Source of the DNA: UBA1664 sp964531715
Lineage (GTDB): Bacteria; Pseudomonadota; Alphaproteobacteria; Micavibrionales; UBA1664
Assembly: GCA_964531715.1 (NCBI GenBank)
Contig: CAZHEE010000021.1
Location: 1 to 9,820, forward strand
Reading direction: 5' to 3'
Length of the DNA: 9,820 nucleotides
This document shows, in pieces, positions 1-6,795 of this stretch (the first letter of the stretch is position 1; every line of letters begins with the position of its first letter). Position numbers and translations under genes: made by a program. The notes under the pieces were generated by a model that was not told where the DNA came from, made no database searches, and saw only the letters and a program-made list of their open reading frames with translations.

Positions 1-46
1 CGAAAGCCGAACATCACTAACCTAAAACTGGACTCAAAAATGGGGG

Positions 47-262
47 TTGACCAATATCCATTCCTGTTATTTAGCATGGCTGCAAAAAACCGAGCGTTTT
101 GATGCTCAGAGCTTCATTGCTGATTTAGCACAATTAGCCAACCCAAACAATCTCGATAAGACCATTCAAAAAGCCATCATTCGCCTTTACATCAATCGTG
201 AAGCCAATAATCGCCGTCGGCCTTTTTGGCTTGTATCGCTTCGTCAGACTTTAGCGCGGTGA
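47..262 (+). CDS. short hypothetical protein, possibly a remnant
   Basis: I do not recognise this 71-residue reading frame. It needs a TTG start, and no Shine-Dalgarno sequence is suitably placed. The frame is open back to a TAA at 23-25, so the start is uncertain and the ORF may be the tail of a broken gene. The composition is protein-like: a mixed N-terminus, a probable helix around residues 18-50, and a basic C-terminus with the cluster NNRRRPFW. The last 12 bases overlap the end of the convergent gene at 251-1822. No domain or catalytic motif is visible. It could equally be non-coding DNA at the edge of a mobile element. Confidence 0.3.
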   Translation: MTNIHSCYLAWLQKTERFDAQSFIADLAQLANPNNLDKTIQKAIIRLYINREANNRRRPFWLVSLRQTLAR

Positions 263-1822
263 TCGATTGAAACCAACCATGCCGCTTATTGCCGCTCCTA
301 GAGGGTCAGTTTGTCGAGGTGCGCCTGCGCCTCTAGTGCCAAAAGCATTACGAGGCGATACGGTAAAGGGGGACGAACATGGAGAAATTTTTGCAAATTC
401 ACGAGCCTTATCAGCGGCATCTCTCATTTTTTGTAAGTCTCTATCTGAAACTAGATATATATTCTCATCGTTTTCTCCCCTTAAAATCTGCATGTTGATT
501 GTAAAGGTCACATGGGATTGAGGATGAGTAAACCGAATATCAGTAATGTAGCCTAATTTAGCCTGTTTTAAGCTTTTTCCATTAAAGCCGTTTTTAATTA
601 AGTCTTGAACACATTGATTATACTTTTCATGAATTTTTTCTTCTTGAATACGTGTTGTTACTTCTGAGGCGATGGCTTCAATGTCATCGTAAACGTCTGA
701 TAAATCTTCGACTTGTTCAATGATGTCTTGATATACTTGAAGGAAATCAGCTCGTCCTTTCGCTAGGGCGGCAGCCATTCTCTTTTCAGCCTCATCTTGA
801 ATTTTTAAGGAGTTCCGAAAATCTGGTATTTCCCTCTCAAGACCAAAAAATCTTTGCCTTAATAAGAGGCTTCCATTTTTTTGAGGCGAAAGCGTTATTC
901 CATATTTTGCTCCTAAGGTACGCTCCAAATCTTGTGGGAATAAAAATGAAACGAGGTTATCCATTAATATGACAAACGTTGCTGCGCTCATTGAGTCATA
1001 AGGTTCATTTGTGAAGCTTACATTCCCGTTTATCCCCCTAACCTTGTTGTGCATTTTAAAGCTGATGCGCTTGGGACTATCATCGTTTTCTTCAACATTC
1101 CAATTTGAGACGTAAGGCGCATCTTTTATCGCTTGCTTTGTGCGATTGAATATTTCTTTCGTAACGCTTAAGTAATTATTAACATGTTCTAGCGCAGTTA
1201 ATGGCGTTATATCGCTGGCGGGGCTGTATACATTGACGACATATGAACCCATCCATAAAAGAGGACTTGAGAGAATGAGACGATTGGTTTTATTTTCACG
1301 GGATTGTTTTATGCAATAGTCGGCGCAGATTTGATCAAGCTTTTCTTTATATGGCTTTTTCTGCTCCTCTAAGATTTCACCTGCTAATTTTGCAGCTTCT
1401 ACAAGATCATCCTGTCTGTCCAGAGGATATAAAAGCCCAATTTCGGGCATATCCTTCAAGCGCACGATAATTTGATTTTTTTGTCGCGTGACCTGTAAAT
1501 GGTCAGGCAGTTTTTGTTCCTGAAACTGTTCTTCAGGGGGTAAATCATGTTCAGCTTGTGATTGGGCATTAGTCATTCTCTCCAATCGTTCTTTGGCCTC
1601 TAAACAGGCTTTTGCGGCTATGCGTTGATATACGACGTCCTTTGTTCCGATGACGAGGCCGCATATAATATCAGAGCATCTATCATCCGTGTGTCTGGCA
1701 AGGAAATGCGAACTTTTGGTTGAACGAATTTTGAAGCCATAATTTTCCAGCATAGTGCATAGAGCATCATGCCTTTGCACATCTCTTGTGTTCAAAACAA
1801 ACTCAGGAGTTAAACCCTTCAT
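251..1822 (-). CDS. hypothetical protein, 523 aa, unknown function
   Basis: This is a long intact reading frame of no family I recognise. The ATG at 1822 is supported by an AGGGA Shine-Dalgarno sequence just upstream. There is no signal peptide or convincing membrane segment, so it is probably cytosolic. Residues about 16-45 (LCTMLENYGFKIRSTKSSHF) loosely recall the small double-stranded-RNA-binding fold of HicA proteins, a weak resemblance. Residues 61-110 are helical and charged. The middle, about 115-335, looks like mixed alpha/beta structure. Residues 340-410 are strongly helical and acidic, possibly a coiled coil. The last 40 residues are rich in Gly, Ala, Pro and Arg and look disordered. 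It lies divergent to hipBA in accessory DNA, so a defence or mobile-element role is possible, but nothing in the sequence proves one. Confidence 0.8.
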   Translation of the reverse strand: MKGLTPEFVLNTRDVQRHDALCTMLENYGFKIRSTKSSHFLARHTDDRCSDIICGLVIGTKDVVYQRIAAKACLEAKERLERMTNAQSQAEHDLPPEEQFQEQKLPDHLQVTRQKNQIIVRLKDMPEIGLLYPLDRQDDLVEAAKLAGEILEEQKKPYKEKLDQICADYCIKQSRENKTNRLILSSPLLWMGSYVVNVYSPASDITPLTALEHVNNYLSVTKEIFNRTKQAIKDAPYVSNWNVEENDDSPKRISFKMHNKVRGINGNVSFTNEPYDSMSAATFVILMDNLVSFLFPQDLERTLGAKYGITLSPQKNGSLLLRQRFFGLEREIPDFRNSLKIQDEAEKRMAAALAKGRADFLQVYQDIIEQVEDLSDVYDDIEAIASEVTTRIQEEKIHEKYNQCVQDLIKNGFNGKSLKQAKLGYITDIRFTHPQSHVTFTINMQILRGENDENIYLVSDRDLQKMRDAADKAREFAKISPCSSPFTVSPRNAFGTRGAGAPRQTDPLGAAISGMVGFNRSPR

Positions 1823-1836
1823 GCCATCCCTGTCAT

Positions 1837-1865
1837 TTTATAATAATTTTTGGGTAATTTAACAA
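1837..1865 (-). promoter_or_regulatory. predicted sigma-70 promoter of the 523-aa gene
   Basis: Read on the minus strand, TTGTTA (1865-1860) and TATAAA (1842-1837) are separated by exactly 17 bases. Transcription would begin only about a dozen bases before the ATG at 1822, giving a very short leader that includes the AGGGA ribosome binding site. The surrounding 190-bp intergenic region is very AT-rich, so chance matches are likely and this is a prediction only. Confidence 0.45.
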
Positions 1866-1943
1866 ATATAAGAATAGATTTCCAGTATTTACGGTAAATT
1901 TTAGGAGATTTATATTTTTTATACAACTTAGAGTATCAAATTG

Positions 1944-1994
1944 ATTTATACGCTAATTTATATATTTACATTTTATTTGATATGGCGTATAAAT
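1944..1994 (+). promoter_or_regulatory. hipBA promoter with candidate HipB operator
   Basis: A perfect 10-bp inverted repeat, ATTTATACGC (1944-1953) and GCGTATAAAT (1985-1994), flanks a good promoter: TTTACA at 1965-1970, a 17-base spacer, and TATAAA at 1988-1993. The second arm therefore covers the -10 element and the first lies just upstream of the -35. The arm centres are 41 bp apart, about four helical turns, so two bound dimers would lie on the same face. HipB proteins repress their own operons through paired operators. The sequence differs from the E. coli TATCC/GGATA operator, so assigning it to HipB is an inference from position. Confidence 0.6.
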
Positions 1995-2013
1995 AGACGA
2001 ATAGGAGTTTTTT

Positions 2014-2277
2014 ATGGTTGATTTAGCAAGAAGTCCCGAACAAATAGGAAATACCATTCGCCGTATGCGTAAAAAAGCAGGCATGAGCCAAGCCGAATTA
2101 GGAGTAAAAACGGGCTTGCGTCAAGCGACAATCTCGCAGATCGAAAAAGGCCATCCGGCAACTAGACTTGATACGATATTAAATGTTTTATCGGCATTGG
2201 GATTGGAGTTACGAATAAATGAAAGAACATACCAAACAATGTTAGCAGATGCACTATTAGGCTATGGCAAGGACTAA
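2014..2277 (+). CDS. hipB: HipB antitoxin, XRE-family DNA-binding protein
   Basis: This 87-residue protein, almost the same length as E. coli HipB (88 aa), is the antitoxin and autorepressor of a type II toxin-antitoxin pair. Residues about 11-65 form a Cro/C1-type helix-turn-helix domain. The recognition segment AELGVKTGLRQATISQIEKG closely resembles the corresponding part of HipB. The C-terminal strand LELRINE matches the beta-strand HipB uses to dimerise. The ATG has a well-placed AGGAG at 2003-2007. The last 14 bases overlap the start of hipA, indicating translational coupling. The protein would bind and inhibit HipA and repress the promoter just upstream. Confidence 0.92.
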   Translation: MVDLARSPEQIGNTIRRMRKKAGMSQAELGVKTGLRQATISQIEKGHPATRLDTILNVLSALGLELRINERTYQTMLADALLGYGKD

Positions 2278-3586
2278 AACTCATCCAACTTTATGCGTTT
2301 ATCAAAATGGCGATCTCGTTGGTTATTTTTCAAAAGAACCTAGCGGTGCTGTGGCTTTTCTGTACGCAGATGAGTGGCTATCGAATAGCAGGGCTTACCC
2401 TGTATCGTTATCACTCCCTTTAAGGGAAGATGCCTATCGCGGTGAGGCTGTGCTTGCTGTATTTGAAAATCTCTTACCGGATTTAGATACCTTGAGGCGA
2501 CGCGTGGCTGAAAAAGTCGGTGCGGCAGGAACGGATGCCTATAGCTTGCTCTCGCGTATCGGTCGGGATTGCGTCGGATCCTTGCAGTTTTTCCCTGAAG
2601 GTGCAGACATTCCTCTTTCTTCGGCGCAGTCTATTGAAGGCGAAACAGTTAATGAGGAAGATATAGAGCGCATTCTCAATAATCTCTCACGCGCACCACT
2701 AGGTCTTGATAAAGACGATGATTTTCGTATTTCTGTGGCCGGTGGACAGGAAAAAACAGCGTTGCTCTATCATAAGGGTAAATGGATTAAACCATTCGGT
2801 ATGACACCAACCACACATATACTCAAAACACAGATTGGTGAATTACCAAACGGCATAGACCTCTCAAACAGTGTTGAAAATGAATTCTATGGCTTAAGTG
2901 TTATGAAGACCTTTGGTCTGCCGATTAACAATGTTGAAATCAAAACTTTTGGCAAAACCAAATCTTTGGTGATTGAACGTTTCGACAGGCAATGGATTGA
3001 TGACAAAATCTTGATCAGATTGCCTCAAGAGGATTGCTGCCAGGCGCTTTCAATTCCTCCGAGTCGAAAATACCAAAAAGATGACAGGCCCACATACGAA
3101 AAACAACCCAGCATGGCTGAAATTCTGAATCTGCTCAAAGGAAGTGATGATCCCGCCGCGGATCAAAAGGCATTTCTAAAGGCTCAGATTATATTTTGGC
3201 TTATCGGTGCCACAGATGGTCACGCAAAGAACTTTAGTATTTATTTGGGGTCAGGGGGGCGATTTGCTCTAACGCCATTTTATGATGTGCTGACGGCACA
3301 ACCGTTTTATGATGCGCATAAGCTACAACTAAAAGAGATGAAAATGGCGATGTCTGTCGGTGATAATAATCATTATCGAATGAGTGATATTCAGGGACGC
3401 CATTTTATTCAAACTGCAAAAAAGGCGGGTATTCCGGAATATATTGCACAAGAGGCGTTAGATGAGGTTGCAGCAGATTTCGATAGTGCCTTTCAAACCA
3501 TTGAAACATTGTTGCCATCTGGTTTTCCCGAAGATATTCATCTGTCGGTTTTGAAGGCGGCCAAGTCACGTTTAAAAAGCATTTAA
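2264..3586 (+). CDS. hipA: HipA serine/threonine-protein kinase toxin
   Basis: This 440-residue protein has the same length as E. coli HipA, a kinase that phosphorylates glutamyl-tRNA synthetase GltX and induces dormancy or persistence. Residues 1-110 fit the HipA N-terminal domain. The Gly-rich loop RISVAGGQEKTALL (155-168) contains Ser157, equivalent to the autophosphorylated Ser150 of E. coli. TPTTHILK (181-188) follows as in the family, and VIERFDR lies at 236-242. The catalytic motif GATDGHAKNFS (315-325) supplies Asp318 and Asn323, and PFYDV (338-342) supplies the metal-binding Asp341. All key residues are present, so the toxin looks functional. No separate promoter is visible; it should be co-transcribed with hipB. 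GltX as target is carried over from the E. coli protein. Confidence 0.95.
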   Translation: MARTKTHPTLCVYQNGDLVGYFSKEPSGAVAFLYADEWLSNSRAYPVSLSLPLREDAYRGEAVLAVFENLLPDLDTLRRRVAEKVGAAGTDAYSLLSRIGRDCVGSLQFFPEGADIPLSSAQSIEGETVNEEDIERILNNLSRAPLGLDKDDDFRISVAGGQEKTALLYHKGKWIKPFGMTPTTHILKTQIGELPNGIDLSNSVENEFYGLSVMKTFGLPINNVEIKTFGKTKSLVIERFDRQWIDDKILIRLPQEDCCQALSIPPSRKYQKDDRPTYEKQPSMAEILNLLKGSDDPAADQKAFLKAQIIFWLIGATDGHAKNFSIYLGSGGRFALTPFYDVLTAQPFYDAHKLQLKEMKMAMSVGDNNHYRMSDIQGRHFIQTAKKAGIPEYIAQEALDEVAADFDSAFQTIETLLPSGFPEDIHLSVLKAAKSRLKSI

Positions 3587-3737
3587 GGTCAACATACTAA
3601 CTCATCGTAATCGAGGTGTTACACCCTCCATTACAAAAATATATTATAGTATCTTGACTTACACAGAAACTTACACATATAGTGTTGAAGTAAGTTTTTA
3701 TAAAGAAATATCAATAAGTTATAGAAAATTATATGGT

Positions 3738-3783
3738 GCTCATAACCTAAAGGTCGTAGGTTCAAATCCTCTCCCCGCAACCA
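3738..3783 (+). tRNA. 3' half of initiator-type tRNA-Met(CAU), not a functional gene
   Basis: The stretch begins GCTCATAACC, which is the anticodon loop with CAU, continues through AGGTC and the T-loop GGTTCAAATCC, and ends CCCCGCAACCA with encoded CCA. It matches the 3' half of bacterial initiator tRNA-Met. No D-arm or 5' acceptor strand precedes it, and the upstream sequence is AT-rich and unrelated. The T-stem carries a mismatch (GTAGG against CCTCT), so it has drifted. It is best read as the att core of an element that integrates into the 3' end of this tRNA gene. Confidence 0.8.
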
Positions 3784-3812
3784 ATAAATCAATAACTTAG
3801 CTACGATTTATT
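3783..3812 (+). repeat. short inverted repeat just after the tRNA half
   Basis: AATAAATC (3783-3790) and GATTTATT (3805-3812) are perfect inverted copies around a 14-base loop. It could be a weak hairpin or a core-flanking recombinase site. It has no GC-rich stem or T-tract, so it is not a convincing terminator. Confidence 0.4.
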
Positions 3813-3879
3813 AACCATATTTCTATAAAATCAACTTACACATTACTTACACACTTTTGTACTGTAAAAGACATTTATT

Positions 3880-4074
3880 ATGGAGATAACACAACACACC
3901 CCAGAAAAGCACCCAGTTTTAGGTTGTAAAGCCTATGTTTACAAACGTGGACGCAGTAATTATTGGCAATGCGCTGCCTATTTACGTGGTTATAACTACC
4001 GCGCTTCCACAAGAGAAGCAACCGTGTTGCGTGTCAACCGGCGATTTGATAAAAGTCTCCCATCCGTGCGTTGA
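3880..4074 (+). pseudogene. tyrosine integrase, N-terminal fragment
   Basis: Only the first ~48 residues are recognisable: VLGCKAYVYKRGRSNYWQC followed by AYLRGYNYRASTREA. This is the usual N-terminus of phage or island tyrosine integrases, the small arm-binding region before the core-binding domain. From about position 4015 the frame runs into DNA from an IS110-type element (on the opposite strand), so the tail RFDKSLPSVR is not integrase, and a stop follows at 4074. The core-binding and catalytic domains, including the Arg-His-Arg-Tyr residues, are absent. A full-length integrase is typically 350-420 residues. It starts 97 bases after the tRNA half, the expected place for an integrase beside its att site. 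Confidence 0.78.
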
Positions 4075-4165
4075 GAATGATGATCATTTTTCTGATGCAT
4101 GCGATGAGAGCAACTTTTGGTTTTTTGCCACGGGCTATCAGCGAGAGATAAAAAATCACGGATGA
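4034..4165 (-). pseudogene. IS110/IS1111-family transposase, C-terminal fragment
   Basis: Read on the minus strand, this encodes FYLSLIARGKKPKVALIACI followed by RKMIIILNARMGD and a stop at 4036-4034. It closely follows the C-terminal segment conserved in IS110-family transposases (ARGKPKKVALIACMRKLLTILN-type). A run of six Ts on the coding strand (4148-4153) has one base too many, shifting the frame just upstream of FYLSL; the preceding codons (VIRD) are in another frame. Only about 40 residues of a protein usually 300-400 long remain, so it is dead. Just beyond its stop lies TTGCGTGTCAACC (4027-4039), probably the element's edge, abutting the integrase fragment. Confidence 0.75.
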
Positions 4166-4310
4166 CACCGTGCGAACTTGGAAAATATCGTTTGATCATA
4201 TTAAATTGTTCATCGCTTAACCAAAATATATCACTCATAAAAATCTCTTTTTTCACAAGTAAATTACATTCCCTTAATTACACAAAGACATATTCAATCG
4301 GTCCTGACCC
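4166..4310 (-). mobile_element. IS5-family (IS427 group) left-end remnant with transposase N-terminus
   Basis: The minus strand from the ATG at 4238 reads MSDIFWLSDEQFNMIKRYFP followed by SSHG, the standard opening of IS427-group transposases. Homology stops near 4166, where the frame passes into IS110-derived sequence, so the helix-turn-helix remainder and the DDE catalytic domain are missing. An in-frame ATG at 4256 is also possible. GGGTCAGGACC, read at 4310-4300, fits a terminal inverted repeat, giving an outer edge near 4310. No partner inverted repeat is present. The fragment lies between the IS110 scrap and the 3' end of fliK. Confidence 0.75.
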
Positions 4311-4341
4311 TAAATTGCACGCACGGAGGCGTACAATGACA
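4310..4341 (-). repeat. palindromic repeat, copy F (fliK 3' side)
   Basis: ATTGCACGC (4314-4322) and GCGTACAAT (4329-4337) pair at 8 of 9 positions around the loop ACGGAG, and the unit ends in AATGACA. It has the same outer layout as the copies near 6796 and 8174. It starts 8 bases after the fliK stop and could serve as a transcription-stopping or mRNA-stabilising hairpin, though no T-tract follows. Confidence 0.6.
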
Positions 4342-4348
4342 TAAAACC

Positions 4349-5899
4349 TTAAACCATCATATTAACATGGCGTTGCCCCGTGACAGGGTCGATGATGAGG
4401 CCCATTTCGCCTTCAATCACGACCATTTGCACATCATCTAGGGTAGCGTTTTGATTATTCTCACCCCCAAAGCCGCCTTGTCCATCCATGCCGTTCCCGT
4501 CACGACTATCTGCTGTTGTGCCGCTATCGGATGACAGGCTGAATGACAAATCGCTCTGAGTCATTTTATCAAACCCGGCATCCTGCATCGCTTTTAAAAG
4601 AACATGCATATCTTTTTGCAAAAGACCGAGAGCTTCAGGTTTTTCGGCCATAATGACAGCCTTGAGCTGACCTGTTTTCTCGATAATATCCATTTCAATA
4701 TCAATGCGCCCCATTTCGGGCGGGTCAAGCTGCATCCGATAAGTTTGACGGCTTTCACCATCGGCGGCTTTGCCAGCCATTTTGGTAAGAGAAAGCGCAA
4801 CCATCTGCCCTGCAGGGTGAGCCTGTCCTGCCTGTGCCTGTCCAATGACAGGATTGGCGGCTTGAGTCGTTGCCTTGAAAATCGCATCAAACGGGATGAG
4901 CGTGCCATCATCGGTTTCGGTCAAAAGCGTACCGCTGGCATCCGTTACAAAAGCCTGTGCGCTATTTACATTTGTTTGAGAGCCGCCCCCCACTACAATA
5001 TCAGCAAGCCGTTCGGCAATCGAGAGTGAAACAGTTGCTTTCCCATTTGGTTGCGTGGTCGCTGTTTCCCCGGTTTGCGTTGAGCCGAGAGGAGCGGCAG
5101 TCAATTCTCCGTCACTGTCAAGAGGCGTGAAAGGTGACGCTTTGCCAGTATTTGAGGTTATGGAAGGGTTTGCGCCCTTTATAATTTGGGTCGCGTTCTC
5201 CGCTATCACAGGCGCAGCGGCGATGATAACAGTTTGATTTTGAGTGGCATTTTGAGATAGGGCGAGCGGCATATAGGCATTTTCATGCGCGCTATTGTCT
5301 TGCTCTATAATCCGGCTTGCAATTTCGTCCAGTGTCATTTGCATGTCATTTTGAAAAGTGACAGGGGCCTCAATACTATCCTGATAATTGCCAAGCAAAG
5401 CTTGCGTCACCATGGGCAATTTTTCTGCGTCAAGTGTTCCAAGCTGAATTTTTTCTAAAACCGCTTCGAGCTTATCAGACAAAACAGGGTCGTTGACAAT
5501 AGAGGTCAGGCCGCTTAACCCGACTTCCTGCATCAGCTCATCAATCATATCTTGCGGCAAGCCTTTTTGAGCCAATGATAATGTTACGGCGTTTTCACCA
5601 TCAATCGAAACAAGCGCTTGCTGTTCCAAAAGCGCGAGAACTGCATCGGGTAGCTCCTCACCATTTGGTGAGAGAAGTGTTGCGGCTGGCGGTATATTAT
5701 CCTGGCCTGCAATCTTATCTTGCGTGACAAAAGGCGAGGTTACTGCATTTTGAATATCGCTGAATAAACCTTTGAAGCTTTTAAGGTTTGTGTCGCTATC
5801 ATTGGCGAATTTGAGTGTAGACGCTAAAGTCGTCGGGGAAGGCTTCGCACCACCGCTTAGCATGGCCATAAATTGAGCGATTGAAGTGGCTGAACTCAT
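4349..5899 (-). CDS. fliK: FliK, flagellar hook-length control protein
   Basis: This 516-residue protein fits FliK, the exported molecular ruler that measures hook length and switches the type III export gate to filament substrates. As usual in this family, the N-terminal two thirds are poorly conserved, rich in Ala, Gln, Thr and Gly, and probably flexible. The conserved C-terminal domain lies at about residues 360-455, with the hallmark RMQLDPPEMGRIDIEM at 388-403 (LxPxxLGxVxV-type motif) and then AVIMAEKPEALGLLQKDMHV and LLKAMQDAGF. The Gly/Asn-rich stretch 459-484 and the tail VIEGEMGLIIDP follow. An AAAGGGA sequence supports the ATG. It is the last gene of the minus-strand cluster, 25 bases after the FlgN-like gene. 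Mobile-element debris begins about 38 bases past its stop. Confidence 0.87.
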   Translation of the reverse strand: MSSATSIAQFMAMLSGGAKPSPTTLASTLKFANDSDTNLKSFKGLFSDIQNAVTSPFVTQDKIAGQDNIPPAATLLSPNGEELPDAVLALLEQQALVSIDGENAVTLSLAQKGLPQDMIDELMQEVGLSGLTSIVNDPVLSDKLEAVLEKIQLGTLDAEKLPMVTQALLGNYQDSIEAPVTFQNDMQMTLDEIASRIIEQDNSAHENAYMPLALSQNATQNQTVIIAAAPVIAENATQIIKGANPSITSNTGKASPFTPLDSDGELTAAPLGSTQTGETATTQPNGKATVSLSIAERLADIVVGGGSQTNVNSAQAFVTDASGTLLTETDDGTLIPFDAIFKATTQAANPVIGQAQAGQAHPAGQMVALSLTKMAGKAADGESRQTYRMQLDPPEMGRIDIEMDIIEKTGQLKAVIMAEKPEALGLLQKDMHVLLKAMQDAGFDKMTQSDLSFSLSSDSGTTADSRDGNGMDGQGGFGGENNQNATLDDVQMVVIEGEMGLIIDPVTGQRHVNMMV

Positions 5900-5924
5900 C
5901 AGTAAATCCCTTTATCTTTTAATT

Positions 5925-6386
5925 TTAATAAACATCATTGAGGTGGGTTGGCATCGCCATCGTTGTCATTTTCTGTTCGATCAAGCGACCCTTGGCATTA
6001 TAGTTTTTCGTGCCACGATCTGCCGCCTCACGGGCTTTGGTCAAAAGACGATTAATAATACGAGACACGGCGTTTTTTCCCGTTTCAATCACAGTGCGAT
6101 TATCTTTTAAACTGCTGTCGAATTTTTTGATAAGGTCAAATAATTGCGCCTTGATATCGCCATCCGCATCTTTCAACAATGTCGGATTTGCCCGCAGCTC
6201 AAGCGCAATGGCCTTATAGGTTTGTGCCAGGTGAATTTTCTCCGCACTGATTTTAATCGCCTTTTTCTGATCACTATCGCGCAAGGCGGTGGTCTCCGCT
6301 TCCATACATTCAATCAAGGCTTTCAGCAATTTCTGAATTTTCAACGCGGTGTCTGCGCCACGCGTTTTAATTGTGCTATTCTCCAT
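5925..6386 (-). CDS. flgN: FlgN-like flagellar export chaperone
   Basis: This 153-residue protein is almost entirely helical and charged, without a signal peptide. It fits the FlgN family, cytoplasmic chaperones that escort the hook-filament junction proteins FlgK and FlgL to the export apparatus. The first helix (about 14-45) contains KLLKALIECMEAETTALRDSD, where FlgN proteins carry a similar Leu/Glu pattern. The C-terminal part contains TKNYNAKGRL (126-135), resembling the Y(N/D)xxG element common near the end of FlgN. Its ATG lies inside the end of flgJ (11-base overlap), so the two are translationally coupled. Sequence conservation in this family is low, so the name rests on length, helical pattern, this C-terminal motif and position between flgJ and fliK. 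Confidence 0.72.
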   Translation of the reverse strand: MENSTIKTRGADTALKIQKLLKALIECMEAETTALRDSDQKKAIKISAEKIHLAQTYKAIALELRANPTLLKDADGDIKAQLFDLIKKFDSSLKDNRTVIETGKNAVSRIINRLLTKAREAADRGTKNYNAKGRLIEQKMTTMAMPTHLNDVY

Positions 6387-6714
6387 TATTGTCTTCCCCG
6401 TTAACCTGTGATTGTAAGCTTAAAATCTCGGCCTTGACCGCATCGGCAAGCCCAATACCGCCTTGAGCAGCGATAAGCTTGCCATATTCCTCAACCATCA
6501 TGCTTTGATAAATATTTTCCGCATTGCCGCCACCAAACATCGGGTCTGGCTGAATCCCTTCGAACATAGGGGCAAGCATTTGGCTGATAAAAACCGCCTC
6601 AAATTCCTGCGCGGCGATGGCCGCCTTACCATTATCATGCGCGAAAGGCTTTGCTGCCTTATCGGTTTGATACTGCGCCATGGTATTTTGAACTATTGCG
6701 TTTACATCTGACAT
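6376..6714 (-). CDS. flgJ: flagellar rod-binding protein, FlgJ N-terminal domain (CheL-like)
   Basis: This 112-residue protein contains only the rod-binding domain found at the N-terminus of enteric FlgJ. The core runs EFEAVFISQMLAPMFEGI (37-54) and then GGGNAENIYQSMMVEEYGKL followed by IAAQGGIGLADAV (61-93). The C-terminal muramidase domain of FlgJ (about 150 more residues) is absent. This is normal in Alphaproteobacteria, where the protein is often called CheL or rod-binding protein and a separate enzyme opens the peptidoglycan. It should act in the periplasm as a rod-assembly scaffold. AGGGA lies a few bases before the ATG. It is downstream of flgI, separated by 194 bases filled with repeats, and overlaps the FlgN-like gene. 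Confidence 0.88.
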   Translation of the reverse strand: MSDVNAIVQNTMAQYQTDKAAKPFAHDNGKAAIAAQEFEAVFISQMLAPMFEGIQPDPMFGGGNAENIYQSMMVEEYGKLIAAQGGIGLADAVKAEILSLQSQVNGEDNNGE

Positions 6715-6740
6715 GAGGGCTTCCCTGAATAAAAAGAGAT

Positions 6741-6782
6741 CGTCATTTCCTGAATTTCTTGAGAAATTCTGAGGGAATCTAA
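6741..6782 (+). repeat. palindromic repeat, copy A
   Basis: The unit begins CGTCATTTCC and ends GGGAATCTAA. GAATTTCT (6752-6759) and AGAAATTC (6762-6769) are perfect inverted copies, and the outer ATTTCC and GGGAAT also pair with one G-U. It lies head-to-head with copy B, 13 bases away, in the gap between flgI and flgJ. Confidence 0.65.
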
Positions 6783-6795
6783 TTTAAGTCTTTGT

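Larger units (their letters stand above)
3657..3854 (+). other. attP-like recombination site around a tRNA-Met 3' half
   Basis: A tRNA 3' half (3738-3783) is flanked by two pairs of a direct repeat: ACTTACACA at 3657-3665 and 3669-3677 on the left, and at 3834-3842 and 3845-3853 on the right. Within pairs the spacing is 12 and 11 bp. Short direct repeats placed symmetrically around a tRNA-derived core, with an integrase gene starting 26 bases beyond the last one, is how arm-type integrase binding sites are arranged in a phage-type attP. A simple integrated element would show arm sites on only one side of each core, so this suggests a tandem-element junction or a circular form. Integrase binding is an inference. 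Confidence 0.6.

Noticed and set aside
3610..3630. Possible hipA terminator (GGTGTTACACC)
   Set aside because: The stem is only 5 bp and no T-run follows; a short chance palindrome is as likely.
3996..4256. 86-residue minus-strand ORF as one gene
   Set aside because: Only the first ~24 residues after the second Met match a transposase. The rest is IS110-derived DNA read in the wrong frame, so it is a hybrid, not a gene.
4604..5029. 141-residue plus-strand ORF opposite fliK
   Set aside because: It lies wholly inside the conserved coding region of fliK, is rich in residues expected from antisense reading, and has no start signal.
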